DNA of 20,000 bases from Glandiceps talaboti (Eukaryota; Hemichordata; Enteropneusta; Spengelidae), in assembly GCF_964340395.1 (NCBI RefSeq), contig NC_135550.1, forward strand, positions 15,731,984 to 15,751,983. Reading direction: 5' to 3'. Under the pieces are notes generated by a model, which was given only the letters and a program-made list of their open reading frames with translations, did no database searches and had not been told where the DNA came from. The stretch's first letter is position 1, and each line of letters begins with the position of its first letter. This document shows positions 1-10,366 of the stretch, one piece after another. The position numbers and the translations under genes were made by a program.

Positions 1-2064
1 TTTTGGACAAAGAACAGGTTAAAGTCATTTTGTACAAAGCGATGATTACCATATAGAGTGTGACAAATTGAACCTAGTAATCGTTACGAGTCAACACTTA
101 AAAGGAATGTGGCACAGGGTTAGACATCAGGCAGACACCATGTATAGGAAAACGTTATGACGTAAACAGATTCTCGGCGGCCAACATACATAACCAATTT
201 TACCTTTGAGGAAAGAAGAAAAAAGAATCAACCTAAAACTGTTAACCTTCAGAAATAATACTTGTTTTTGTTCTTCATTGATTTGATATTCATTTTACTT
301 AAAATTCATATGTTCTCACTATTCTGACACTGTCACGCGCAAGTCGTTGTCCATGTATATTTTGTTGTTGCTTTGCCTTTGGTATTAAAAAAATTGAAAT
401 TGAAAAAAAAATCATCTAAGTTTTACATGCAAAAATAATGAACGCAAATAAAACCAAAATCGCTGTTCTATTGACAAACATACTTTATACAAATTGAAAC
501 CAAACAAAAGAATTCCCACAATACAACATTTCGAGCATTATGATTACAAGTTTAACTGACATCCGGCTGGTTAGGTTTCAGTCCATCAGCGTCCCTAACA
601 GCCCATCCCAAGTTCTTATTAAATGTCAGAGATAATGAACTAGATAATATTCATATGTTACTAGCGTTATCTGTTAATTAATCTTCCAGAGATTCTCAGT
701 TGGGTGAATATATTATATAATTCCTTCGTAGTTCATTGGGAATATATCGTCTTTCAATTGATGCATTGTGGTATACCGGTAGCAAACTGTTTTATACGTA
801 ATGCAATGTGCAATGAACAGCAATTCTATATTATGATGATGCAATGATATGTCCTTTATTGTGTAATTTTGGTTAAAATTACTCGGATTTTGCGAATCAT
901 ATTTCCTATTCCAAACTTAGTCTATTGTATCGATCAGTGGTTTGCCAGTAATTTAGTTTTCCTTTACGTGAGGGGAGTCATATTTGATACGAATTTACTA
1001 AGGTATTAATGCCTGTCAAACTGGAATGATCTTCGTCTCTGGTTACAAACTACACAATTTATCTACATACTTAGAGAAACGTTTATTATATGAAATGAAA
1101 CTTAAGCACTACAAAAGCGAATAATTATACCGGACACAGTCCCCCCCCCCCCCCATCACATGATAATAGACGGCAAATTATTCAAATTGAGCTTTTCTTT
1201 TTCAGTGACGCTTCTCTATTCTCAGAAAGATGAACAGGGTTGTTCTGGAGGTAAATTCAAGTTGTTGTCCTGTACAGCCCTGAGCATGAGAGGCTTATAG
1301 ATACGTTGACCATTATACCATGCACAAGCCAAGTTGAACAAAAAAAATATGGAATATATACTTGGTCTTTCTACGTCACGACAACGCGTGTCTACGTCAC
1401 TGCTTCCACTGTGTTCGAAATTGAGTCAAAACGTTCAAAATTACAATTACATTCCCTGATTTTTCTTTGATATTACTTGCGCTGGTATAATTATGTTATT
1501 CTCCAAAATTCTTCTTCATTCAGCAAGAAAATATTCGTTACCCAAGGTCGGTCATTAGTCGTCTAACGACTTAGTGAAACTCGTGTTTTCTATGGTTGAA
1601 CGAAGAAAAATATTGGAAATAAATAAATAACATCTATATAGTTGTTTATGTTGTCAGGTTGATTTCTAAACGAATATTTGCCTGATTACGCGCCTGTTTT
1701 GTTATCATTAAAGGGGAACACCACTCAAGGAAAAGAAGACATTTTTATAAACATTTGGTTTTTGAGAGTCGTGTCATTTATACTTTGCATCACATGAATT
1801 ACGCTCAAGATTTACTAAGAAACACACCTTGAAATTTATTTTAACATTGACGGTTCTGTGACTGTTTGAGTAGTGATCAAGCGCTGTTTTATGGGAGTCA
1901 ACAGACGTGCACGTGTTTTAAACAATAAATATCTATGACTCCTAAGTGTTTATTACCTTCAGATAAGTAGTCATGTCATGCTAACTCCCATAAGGCAATA
2001 CTGGCCACAGCTAGGACATTGAATGAGAAGCAAGTTTCATTTGACACTGAAAAGTATATGTAAG
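1..2064. other. AT-rich intergenic DNA, no gene seen
   Basis: No open frame of note on either strand. Visible items are a C14 run (1141-1154), paired TCTACGTCAC motifs (1370-1379 and 1391-1400), and scattered short A and T runs. No transposon ends or RNA gene were recognised. Confidence 0.6.
1141..1154. repeat. C14 homopolymer
   Basis: Fourteen consecutive C residues on the plus strand, isolated in AT-rich sequence. The length is likely unstable in the population and in sequencing reads; the G14 complement can form quadruplex structures. Confidence 0.9.
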
Positions 2065-2337
2065 CATCACATCACATCACATCACATCATATTTCGTACG
2101 GTATCGAATCTTATCGTATCAAATAGTATTGTATCCAATCGCATCGTATCATATATTACTAACACATGCCTGATCTCATGCCATGTCATGTCATGCCACA
2201 TCTTGTATGGTAATGTATCATATCATATTATATTGCACTGTATCATATCATATCATATATCATATCATTGACACATGCCTGATATCACATATCGTATCGT
2301 ATCGTATCGTATCGTATCGTATCATATCATATCATCG
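2065..2337. repeat. Degenerate pentanucleotide satellite
   Basis: Period-5 array in which the units CACAT, CATAT, CGTAT and CATGT follow one another, all variants of CRYRT/CATAT. The clearest blocks are CACAT (2065-2090), CATAT (about 2215-2265) and CGTAT (2290-2325). A 17-base segment starting ACACATGCCTGAT occurs at 2162 and again at 2271, a 109-base offset that suggests a larger duplicated unit. The open frames here are translations of the repeat. Confidence 0.88.
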
Positions 2338-3603
2338 TTTTCACTATCCGTGTAATACAGTTTTCCAGAACAACACCAAACATATTGATAATATACCCTT
2401 CCCTTTCCCCCGGTATGTTATCAATCTTGAAATCACACACGGGAAACTAAAGTATTCTTTTCTATTGCTATTCTGAGCATGAATGTAGCTAGTCAATATA
2501 TATTTAACGGTACACTGCTCAAAAACGTTCAGTTGAGTTTGAACACACAATCACTTATAACGTCATGACCATAGGGTATTTATCGAAGCTATTGTAACAT
2601 GTGCTTTGTGAAACCATTTCCAAGTACGGTAATCCCGTTCATTTTACCTCACCACAACGTGGCCAATGACGTTGCAGAGTTTATATTGTAACAATGTACA
2701 CATGAGATACTTCACTCCACAAAGCCATATCCAAAAAGTGTCATCACATGTTACTTAATACGATCTATGATGTACACTGATAGGTTATCAGCTCGATTCT
2801 GACTTTCTATGTCAAAAACATACAAAAACCGTAATACACTTCTTTAGAATTTACAAGTATCAAAAACTGAAACTGTATCTGTCTCTTTGACCTAAATTTT
2901 TTCTTGCAAATCTTAAGCTCTACAGATATGTGCTATACATTTTGAGGCTGATTATCTATATTCAAGCGATGTTGTAGTTCGAGGCAACTGTCCTATAAAC
3001 TCCCGTTCCCTTCTTTGTATCAGCTGTCACAAAATCAAACTAACCGAGCTGTTAAGTCATTATCAGTTCCCCGGAAATGCTGAAAGGTTTCTCCTTCACT
3101 CTACTAGTCTGCGCACGCGCCAGACTCGACAATCACCCCATAAAGTCATGTATGCCTGCCATTGCGGATACTGCATAAATAGAACTGTTGCTGCGAGAAA
3201 AATCCGTCAACTTCAATAATTTTTTTTTTGAAAACTAGAATTTCTAGTTGTCAAGGTGACAGCAGTGATTTTCAATATTCTAATGTGAGACTTATTGACT
3301 GGTCCTTGATCGATCATATTATGTATTGATATCCCGGTCACATTTCGATCGGGGCCTGGTGGGAACATTCACAAATCGTCAAATAATTCAATTTATGTGA
3401 GCGATTAAAGTTCGCTTAGTTTGACATATATCAGACAATATATATGTTACATTCAATGAAAAGACGACTGAAATAACAGAGTATTATCTTTGTCAACACT
3501 AAAGTCAATTCTCTTGAAAAGTTAACGTTATGTATACTCACAATTCTTTTCGGCAATAGACGCATATTTATTACAGGAACTTTGTTGACACCTTACTGAT
3601 ATT
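2338..3603. other. Intergenic DNA, no gene seen
   Basis: No supported coding region. It holds a hairpin CAACGT/ACGTTG (2655-2674) and a 13-base near-perfect inverted repeat around AACTAGAA (3228-3254). A minus-strand frame at 2344-2550 has no recognisable features. Confidence 0.55.
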
Positions 3604-3728
3604 GCATGTATGTATGTATGTATGTATGTATGTATGTATGTATGTATGTATGTATGTATGTATGTATGTATTCATGCATGCATGCATGTATGTATGTATG
3701 TATGTATGTATGTATGTATGTATGTATG

Positions 3729-3758
<30 letters not shown>
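3604..3758. repeat. (TATG)n microsatellite with CATG core
   Basis: About 17 TATG units, then an interruption of four CATG units (about 3673-3688), then about 18 more TATG units. Frames on both strands through here are tandem MYVC/IHTY translations and are not genes. Confidence 0.97.
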
Positions 3759-3759
<1 letters not shown>

Positions 3760-4378
3760 GGCAGGGGGTAAAATGGGGTGGGGACACGAAATATGTAGGG
3801 CAGTGAGGAGGGCTTGAACAGTCTGTTAAATTAAACTGGGGGAGGGGCGGCGAATTTTTTTGCTTTAGGTTTGTGTGCCTATGAACTAAATGAAACCCCT
3901 GAAGCAATCGCTTACCGTGTACATTTGCTAAATGTATTTTTTTTAAAAAGAATTATGAAGCAGAAGACTACAGCCATGATAATATATATGTTCGTGTCTG
4001 CCTTAATCTCCGTCTCTCTCTTCCTACATGGCTTGCCCTTATTGTCCAAATGTTTTCTAAGGTGGGGAGGAGATCGCCTGCACACATCCTCCCCACTAGC
4101 AGCCGTTGTGGTGATGCTGTTTTCCCTCCCCCTCCCCCTTCCTAAAATATTGAAGGGGATATCCCTACTGATAACGAATCTCCAATCATAGTTTAGAGCT
4201 TAATGCGATATTTCTCCATTGTAAATTAAGCCCCACAACCATTTGTAAAGATACTACTTATGAACCATGACGTCAACTGCCAATGCTACTTTAATATACT
4301 GCATAGACGTGTGTATCATATAATTGTACATCTGCAGTGTGCAGGAGCGGGATGGTTACCATAAAACTGTACTCATAA

Positions 4379-4730
4379 CCAGATGTAAACTGAATGCCTC
4401 CTGTAAGGAGGCAGAGAGCAATGTAGTCTGGATACAACCAAATCTAAAGACCCTTTAGATTATATCAAATTATCAGAATACAAAATTCTGAGCTACAGTA
4501 AATAATTTGTAATGTAATCCTTTAGTTCGACGTAAATTTAGCAAATGCTTCATTTAAAAGATTACATCAACAAGTATATATATAATGGACACATTCTCTA
4601 TGTTATTAGATGTAAACTTGCTACCAAATCAGAGTGACTATAGAGTTTCAATAAGGTAATACATCTCACAGAACGTTTTTGCAACAAATTAGATAAAACA
4701 CCAGATGTAATATGAATGTCTCCGGTAAGG
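4379..4730 (+). repeat. Diverged direct repeat pair (30-base unit)
   Basis: The units at 4379-4408 and 4701-4730 share 26 of 30 bases, beginning CCAGATGTAA and ending GTAAGG. In the first copy CCTCCT-GTA-AGGAGG makes a 6-bp hairpin that is broken in the second. They may be ends of an old duplicated or transposed segment. Confidence 0.6.
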
Positions 4731-4881
4731 GCTAAAGCACAGATTTGTGGGCGGCCTATTCTAAATTATAGCTATTATATACGATATAATACTTAATTCG
4801 AAAATTAAGTATATGAAGCTATATGAAATTTGAAGCTTGCATAGCTTTTTTTTGTCATTTTTTTTTTAAATAAAATTTTGT

Positions 4882-4900
4882 GCTGGGAAATCCTCCCAGC
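4882..4900. repeat. Perfect hairpin GCTGGGA/TCCCAGC
   Basis: Seven-base arms with a five-base loop, followed by an AAAC/ACAC-rich tail (4920-4946). The combination resembles the 3' end of a retroelement, but no further part of one was recognised. Confidence 0.55.
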
Positions 4901-5138
4901 GATTTTCTGTTATGCAGACAAATACACACAAACAAACAAACACACAGCTTGCATAGTTAACATATTACTTTTAATGATTAAAAAAGCGTTGATTATGCAA
5001 ATTAACCGCATAGCTTACAAATTACAACATCAAGCTTTAAATGACGCATGCACTTCTTTACCATCAATGCACGTACTAAATTATCTGAAATGTAAAGCTT
5101 TTATTCTGTGCAAAACAGACGCCTTCTTTAATTACAAA

Positions 5139-5163
5139 GGGGAGGGGAGGGGAGGGCCGGGGG
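5139..5163 (+). other. G-quadruplex motif at the left element end
   Basis: Five G-runs (4, 4, 4, 3 and 5 G) are separated by loops of A, A, A and CC. Runs of three or more G with one-base loops are the most stable class of predicted quadruplex. The right end of the same element (5821-5833) has a shorter C-rich counterpart. Confidence 0.75.
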
Positions 5164-5188
5164 AAATCGGGCTGTTGCGCGCATGCGT

Positions 5189-5266
5189 AAAATGTGACCC
5201 TCGCCGATTCCGTCGAGCTAAAAAGTGACCCTCCCTCAATTTCCTTTCTCTAGAATATGACCCTCC
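5189..5266 (+). repeat. 31-bp minisatellite, left array of three
   Basis: Units begin at 5189, 5220 and 5252 (spacing 31 and 32), each with A-rich sequence followed by TGACCCTC. The three right-hand units are at 5737, 5768 and 5799 (spacing 31 and 31). Confidence 0.7.
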
Positions 5267-5736
5267 TGATTATAAAAAAACATGGTTTAAATGCTGTCAA
5301 ACATGGAAAAGAACATTAGTCCCAGAATCAATGGTTTAAAAGAATTAATCCCACCGCTGCCATCATGTTGACAGTGTTAAAGGCATTGATTATTTCCAAA
5401 ACTACTACCACCGCAGTATTGTATAGTTATGTGAAGACACTGTTCACTATATGCCACATTGCTGTCAGTAACGATTTGATGATATCATAATACCTAACCC
5501 TATCCCTAAACCATAATTTAAGGCAACATTGGACTGATCATTATCATGGTTACAAGGATAATATAGTAAAAGTGAAACATGTTTTGAACACCTCATATAC
5601 ATAGCTAATGCCAATGTAAAGTACAGTGTCAACAATCACAACAATATTAATTTTTGAGGGATCTCTAAGTGTTCACCTACCAGCTATATCGTATTGGGCA
5701 TGCACACAACTATGCATATATGCCGCTAGTCAAAAT

Positions 5737-5812
5737 AAAATGTAACCCTCCCCTAATCCCATTTTCTAAAATATGGCCCTCCCCAATAACCGATTTGTAA
5801 AAAGTGACTCTC
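5737..5812 (+). repeat. 31-bp minisatellite, right array of three
   Basis: Three units with cores TAACCCTCC, TGGCCCTCC and TGACTCTC, in the same orientation as the left array although the element ends are inverted. This points to internal duplication rather than simple foldback. Confidence 0.68.
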
Positions 5813-5842
5813 TAACTCCTCCGGCCCTCCCCCTTGTAATTA

Positions 5843-7309
5843 CTGATGGCTCCCAACTCACTTTGAGAAACAGAGATAGAAGGAAAAACAAGTTTGAAAT
5901 TACCTTAGGTTTTCTCAAGAATTGATCTGTGCAGCAATTTAGATAGATTTACCTGAAATATTTAATATGGACTTGTTACGTGGTATCATGACGTCATCAA
6001 TTTGTTACAAAAATGGCAAAATTCGGAGTTACGTCAGTACTAGTCTTACACTGAACTTATTTTCAAAGTTGGTGGAAAATGGACGTAACTCATGAGTTAC
6101 GTCTCTATTGCACTGAGTCCCCTTCCTCCTTAATTAAGTCCAGTTTATGATAACAACTTTGAAATTTTGTGATCTAACATTTGTAAATCAAGTAAAAATA
6201 GTCTAACAACTTAGTAAGAAAATTGCGGTATACTGTATATTTCGTATGACACAATAGTTACATGTAACTTCAATAAATTGTTGTTGTTTCTGTTGTTGTA
6301 TGTGTCCATTCTGACATCCAATTCCTAAACCAGTAGTTTTCAATATCTCTTACAAATACCCTCTCTGTCAGTTTAAGTTGACCTGTGATTGATAAAAATC
6401 CTTATGTATATTGGAGGTCATTTCATATCATTGATCATTTCAAAATATTTTTTGTCTATGTTTAACCTTTTCTCAATAAGTAATCCAGAAGAGCACACAT
6501 ACTAACAATATATGTATAGATCGTCAAATTGCAGCATATGCCTCAAGTGGTAATTCCATTGCTATCGTTGCCAGTCATCTCAACCAGGTATGCTGGTATT
6601 ACGTAACGTCGCTCATTTTCAAGTGATAAAATATAAGTCATATATACCTAGATGCTGCTCAGATTTGACACGTGTTAAAAGGTACCACTCCTGATATGGA
6701 ATTCATCTGAAATGTATCAATATGTATACATGTTACTTTTCAAGGTTGTGTCTACTAGACGACAGTGAAATGTTATGCCGTTATTTAATATTCAGAGGAC
6801 CTGTTAGCAAATCTATTGCCTGTTAAACTGCCATTCTCTAAACTACACTGTGATTAACACTGGATGGCCATCGAGATGATTGATTGTACTCATTGAGATT
6901 CTCTTGTAACTTGAACTTAAAAGGTTTCATACTATGTGGCAGTAAATCAGTCAAATAATAAAACATCCCTATTATCGTAATCCCTGATCTCTCTTAAATT
7001 AATAAGGCTAGAGTAACTCAATTCCATGTTAAACATCACTTCACAAATTGTGAATGAATGGCAGACGGGTATAGAGTGACAAATTCATAACAACGTTAAA
7101 TTTAATATAGGTACGGTTAAATTTAATTTTGGGTTTTAACGAACAAAGGTAAGTGGTTTGTACGACATGCTGTAATATTTAAACATGTGTAATTTTACTT
7201 ATGGCCTTCATAGTTCCATAGGGTTTCGTCAATATGTTAGACAAATAAATGTTCACTGCGGGCAAAGCACGTGGGAAAACTGGTAGATAAGGCCGGTTTT
7301 ACAGTCATC

Positions 7310-7313
<4 letters not shown>
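5843..7313. other. Intergenic DNA, no gene seen
   Basis: Apart from the CRE/ATF cluster, the notable item is AATAAA at 6272-6277 followed by a TTG-rich stretch (6278-6301), a good-looking plus-strand polyadenylation site with no coding sequence before it. The rest is AT-rich unique sequence. Confidence 0.5.
5988..6104. promoter_or_regulatory. Cluster of CRE/ATF-like sites with a perfect 22-bp palindrome
   Basis: ATGACGTCAT (5988-5997) is a perfect CRE palindrome. GAGTTACGTC occurs at 6026-6035 and twice more as the two arms of an uninterrupted 22-bp palindrome at 6082-6103, centred on CATG. TTACGTCA-type sequences are bound by CREB/ATF and related bZIP proteins. No promoter is visible beside it, and the EH promoter is 3.7 kb away, so a regulatory role is only a possibility. 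Confidence 0.45.
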
Positions 7314-7397
<84 letters not shown>

Positions 7398-7462
7398 GGC
7401 AGACAGACAGACAGACAGACAGACGGAGGTAGAGACATACAGAGACTGACAGAGACAGACAT

Positions 7463-7499
<37 letters not shown>

Positions 7500-7676
7500 T
7501 AGACAGGGACAGAGACACACATAGACATCGAGAGACACACACATACATACATACATACATACATACATACATACATACATACATACATACATACATACAT
7601 ACATACATACAGAGCAATAGAGAAAGACAGAGACAGAGAAAGGGACAGACAGACAGGCAGACAGACAGACAGACAT

Positions 7677-7729
<53 letters not shown>

Positions 7730-7880
7730 AAAAAGAGGATGGAAGGACGGACAGACAGTTGGCGACAAAGAGAGAGAGGCAGAAAGGGACAGACACACTT
7801 AGACAACGAGAGACAGAGAGAGACACAAACAGACAGAGCAATTGAGAAAGATCAAAGAGACAGAGACAGTGAGAGAGATG
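7314..7880. repeat. Compound microsatellite (GA)n-(GACA)n-(CATA)n-(GACA)n
   Basis: (GA)19 at 7314-7351, (GACA)n at 7350-7424 and again about 7447-7505, (ACAT)n of about 17 units at 7541-7610, (GACA)n at 7643-7729, then decaying GACA/GAGA to about 7880. Long minus-strand frames of Cys, Leu, Ser and Val are repeat translations. (GACA) blocks resemble the GATA/GACA satellites known from many animals. Confidence 0.96.
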
Positions 7881-8300
7881 TACACTGTGTGTCTAACACT
7901 GTGTGTGTTTCTCAACCAATCGAACACATGAATATTCCAATTCCGTAGCGATGCATTGTCTTGATATTCCCCACAGACCGAAACTTAAATGTTGCCCAAA
8001 CAAAGAAAGATAACTCATAAAATCTTGTCAACCACAGAGTAAAACCAACTTTCGTCATTGCACAAAAATCCCTTTATCTGACTGATCTGTCTTTATTAGG
8101 AATGCTGTTCTCACTACAATCAATGGTTTACTCAGCTCTCTAGTGGCATCCCATTACACGACTTTATTGTTACTAAATTCAATGAAAACCTATATTAAAC
8201 GCTGTCTGTATAAAGAGAGGGGAAACTGGGTCAACCTTAATGAAGTGAAACTAAATGAATTTCATTCAGAAATATTCTTCTAATTAACCATTTTTGTCTG

Positions 8301-8318
8301 TGTAGGAAATTTCCTACA
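8301..8318. promoter_or_regulatory. 18-bp perfect palindrome with NF-kB/Rel-like core
   Basis: TGTAGGAAATTTCCTACA equals its own reverse complement. The core GGAAATTTCC fits the relaxed Rel/Dorsal consensus. A left half, TGTGTAGGAAAT, recurs exactly at 8569-8580, 270 bases downstream. Confidence 0.4.
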
Positions 8319-8479
8319 TGCTATCGTAAAATCTGCGGTAAAATCTGATACACTACTACTATAACACATTCTATCGATTTAAATAACTCTTAAAAGAATT
8401 ATACCGTTCTAATATCTAATTTTATTTGGTGTAATAATGATGATTTTGGCAGAAATTAGTCTGCGATGTTTATTCACAC

Positions 8480-8526
8480 CATGAATTATTTATCAATTCA
8501 TGCTGAACGCATTATTATTTATGCGT
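8480..8526. repeat. Two adjacent perfect hairpins
   Basis: CATGAATT/AATTCATG (8-bp arms, 7-base loop, 8480-8502) is followed four bases later by ACGCAT/ATGCGT (6-bp arms, 8-base loop, 8507-8526). No T-run or RNA-gene feature is seen beside them. Confidence 0.5.
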
Positions 8527-9724
8527 GGATATTTATGATTCTAGCCTAGGGAATTTGTTAGTTGACGGTGTGTAGGAAATCTAGAACTGAGCCTTTGTGT
8601 TCTGACAGAGAAGTTCCTATGTAATTTTCAAACGGGTAAAATTTTAATGCGTTTTACTGAAAACTACATACTTTATTCCGTTACGTTTTTAGCCATCGGG
8701 TAGTTTGTAGCGAGCTGCACGTTGTCTGTCGTCGACGTTGTTAGCATTGAAAGCGACTAAAACGTAAATCCGATTTCTTATCAATGAAAATACGCGGTCT
8801 GCTAACTATTCTCCCGCCAACGTTTCCGTGTTTTATGTTAAGTTAAAAAAAATGACATTTGAAAAATGTGTCAAAAAAAACTGTGTCGTTTAAACAACTC
8901 TTCAAACAAATTGAATGGATCCATTCGTAACTGAGATCATGTGATATACATTCCTTTCTGCCGTTTTTACATTTGGCTTTCTGTTGAAACCTGTATGTGC
9001 GTGTTTTAATGAAACTCTCGGGAACCCATCTGTCTGCTTCGATGGTTCTTATCTATGCCCAATACAACGCACATAAGTATATTGCGCTATTAAATTTTCT
9101 TCATATTATATGCGAATACACGAACATCTGCCCTATACAAACCATTTGCAGAAGAATTAAAATATAAAATGGGACGAAATGAAGCATCTTTGATCCAACT
9201 TTTTTTTTTCACGATTACACACAAAGAAAAGAAAAACGTTATTTGTAAGAGATATTGAAAACTATTGGTTGTTAGGAATTGAATGTCAGAATGGACAACA
9301 GTAAAACGGCAAGCAGTTGGATGTCTAATTCACGTCTTAAAAGAAACCCGGATGACATCAAAAGTATTCCCAGGATTTCCATGTTCGTTAAACACGCTCG
9401 GTGTCGAAGTCAAAAGTGTCTTGTCTCGATGTTGCATAGTCGTCGATACGCACGTAAAGGGTACACTTGCCAAGCCATATTTGGACACGAACCACTGAAA
9501 GTAAGGTATTGATTGGTCCCCTACCCGTTGAGCGATTCGCTTAAATTAAAGGAAAATCGTCATCATCTTGAAGAATGGCAACGAGACAAAAGTGCTCATT
9601 AATGCACGATTAATCTAGTCATAGGGCGTGACAAAGGTGAGGGTAACGAACATAACTGGCGTAAGCATCACTTAATAATTGTGACCAAGAAAAAGATTTA
9701 TAATTGATTTTTACACCGCCACTT

Positions 9725-9729
9725 CCAAT
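9725..9729 (+). promoter_or_regulatory. CCAAT box
   Basis: CCAAT on the plus strand lies about 82 bases upstream of the inferred start at 9807, the usual distance for an NF-Y site. A five-base match alone is weak; its position relative to the TATA box and initiator is what supports it. Confidence 0.4.
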
Positions 9730-9778
9730 GAAACAACGTGGGCCGTCACCATCCGGCCACCCAGCGTCTTGCATTTTC

Positions 9779-9786
9779 TATATAAG
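9779..9786 (+). promoter_or_regulatory. TATA box of the distal EH promoter
   Basis: TATATAAG lies 28 bases before the A of a TCAGTA initiator (A at 9807). A CCAAT box sits at 9725-9729, about 82 bases upstream of that start. The spacing of all three elements is typical of a focused RNA polymerase II promoter. The start site also falls inside a short inverted repeat, CTGA-CGT-TCAG (9798-9808). That it drives the EH gene is inferred from the downstream splice donor and from the lack of another coding region on this strand. Confidence 0.62.
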
Positions 9787-9806
9787 AGGGCGTCTAGCTG
9801 ACGTTC

Positions 9807-9949
9807 AGTAGCAATCGGACTAAAGTTTGAGCGGCGACAGCACTGTGCAGCCTATAAGCAGTGGTTTGTGAACAACAGCAAGCGATCAGAGGGAAGATAT
9901 CTATTTCAACACATTTCAGAGGGAAAAAACAGTATTTACTTTTATACAG
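9807..9949 (+). other. Predicted non-coding first exon (5' UTR) of the EH gene
   Basis: This 143-base stretch starts at the TCAGTA initiator and ends at the consensus splice donor CAG/GTGAGC (intron begins at 9950). It contains no ATG, as expected of a leader exon and somewhat unlikely by chance for this length. Joined to the acceptor at 15050, the leader would reach the start codon in the context CAGA-ATG-A, with A at -3. The assignment is inference; a transcript running to an exon outside the window is possible. Confidence 0.5.
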
Positions 9950-10366
9950 GTGAGCATGCTATTAACCACTTCGGGGCTTATATCGTTTGAACATTGATAA
10001 CAGATGTATTTTGATTTGTTTCAGTTTCCCCTTGTGGAAACAAACAAGTATCTATTTCACTTAGATCATAGCTACCTATATCGTCAACGTTAAGAGATTC
10101 GTATACATATAGGTGTCGTGCCGTAATGGTTGGGGATTTCATCTTATAAAGTCTGTTATCGATCACTTTAGTTCAATTTGTGTTCATGAAATACGCCTCT
10201 ACTCTAGTTATCTTAATCAGTGATAATGCACGGCCTACCTTGACATTCAAGCAATGTCTGAAACATTCTTACTATATACTATTAGTGACTTTAATATTTT
10301 GCTGGAAAATGAAAGCGCGAGAATACTTGACTTTGAAACTATATGTATGAAATGGCTAGCGATGTA

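Larger units (their letters stand above)
3759..5128. other. Intergenic DNA with G-rich and C-rich patches and a local diverged repeat
   Basis: G-rich patches at 3761-3850 and a C-rich patch at 4123-4142. A 30-base motif beginning CCAGATGTAA occurs at 4379-4408 and 4701-4730 with 26 of 30 positions equal. Also seen: a perfect CRE (TGACGTCA, 4268-4275), hairpins at 4789-4812 and 4882-4900, and an 11-base repeat AGCTTGCATAG (4834 and 4946). The open frame ending at 4191 has a hydrophobic stretch from 3958 but lies in G- and C-rich low-complexity DNA and matches nothing recognised. Confidence 0.5.
5131..5840. mobile_element. Putative non-autonomous element with inverted ends
   Basis: The left end reads ATTACAA followed by a G-rich tract; the right end reads a C-rich tract followed by TTGTAAT. 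These are inverted copies, and each is flanked by TA, as expected of a TA-targeting (Tc1/mariner-like) MITE. Just inside each end are three tandem copies of a 31-bp unit with the core AAAAnnTGACCCTCC: 5189, 5220, 5252 on the left and 5737, 5768, 5799 on the right, all in the same orientation. The interior has no open frame, so it would depend on a transposase from elsewhere. The TA flanks are part of a palindromic motif, so the target duplication is not certain. Confidence 0.5.
7881..9724. other. Intergenic DNA upstream of the EH promoter, no gene seen
   Basis: Contains the 18-bp palindrome at 8301-8318 and two adjacent hairpins (8480-8526). Two overlapping plus-strand frames at 9279-9512 (77 and 71 codons) lie in slightly more GC-rich sequence but have no signal peptide, recognised motif or splice support, and two frames open at once argues for chance. 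The 300 bases before the TATA box may hold EH control sites. Confidence 0.5.

Noticed and set aside
3955-4191. Frame starting MKQKTT with a hydrophobic stretch that resembles a signal peptide
   Set aside because: The rest is encoded by C-rich low-complexity DNA, there are no paired cysteines or processing sites, and no promoter is visible.
5493-5512. Telomere-like CCTAACCCTATCCCTAAACC
   Set aside because: Fewer than four imperfect units; likely chance or part of the surrounding element.
7253-7841. Three long minus-strand frames of 165-181 codons
   Set aside because: They are Cys/Leu/Ser/Val and Met/Tyr/Val/Cys translations of (GACA)n, (GA)n and (CATA)n. All three minus-strand frames stay open, as expected of a tandem repeat.
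9279-9512. Overlapping 77- and 71-codon frames
   Set aside because: No signal peptide, motif or splice signals, and two frames open at once; they lie just upstream of the inferred promoter.
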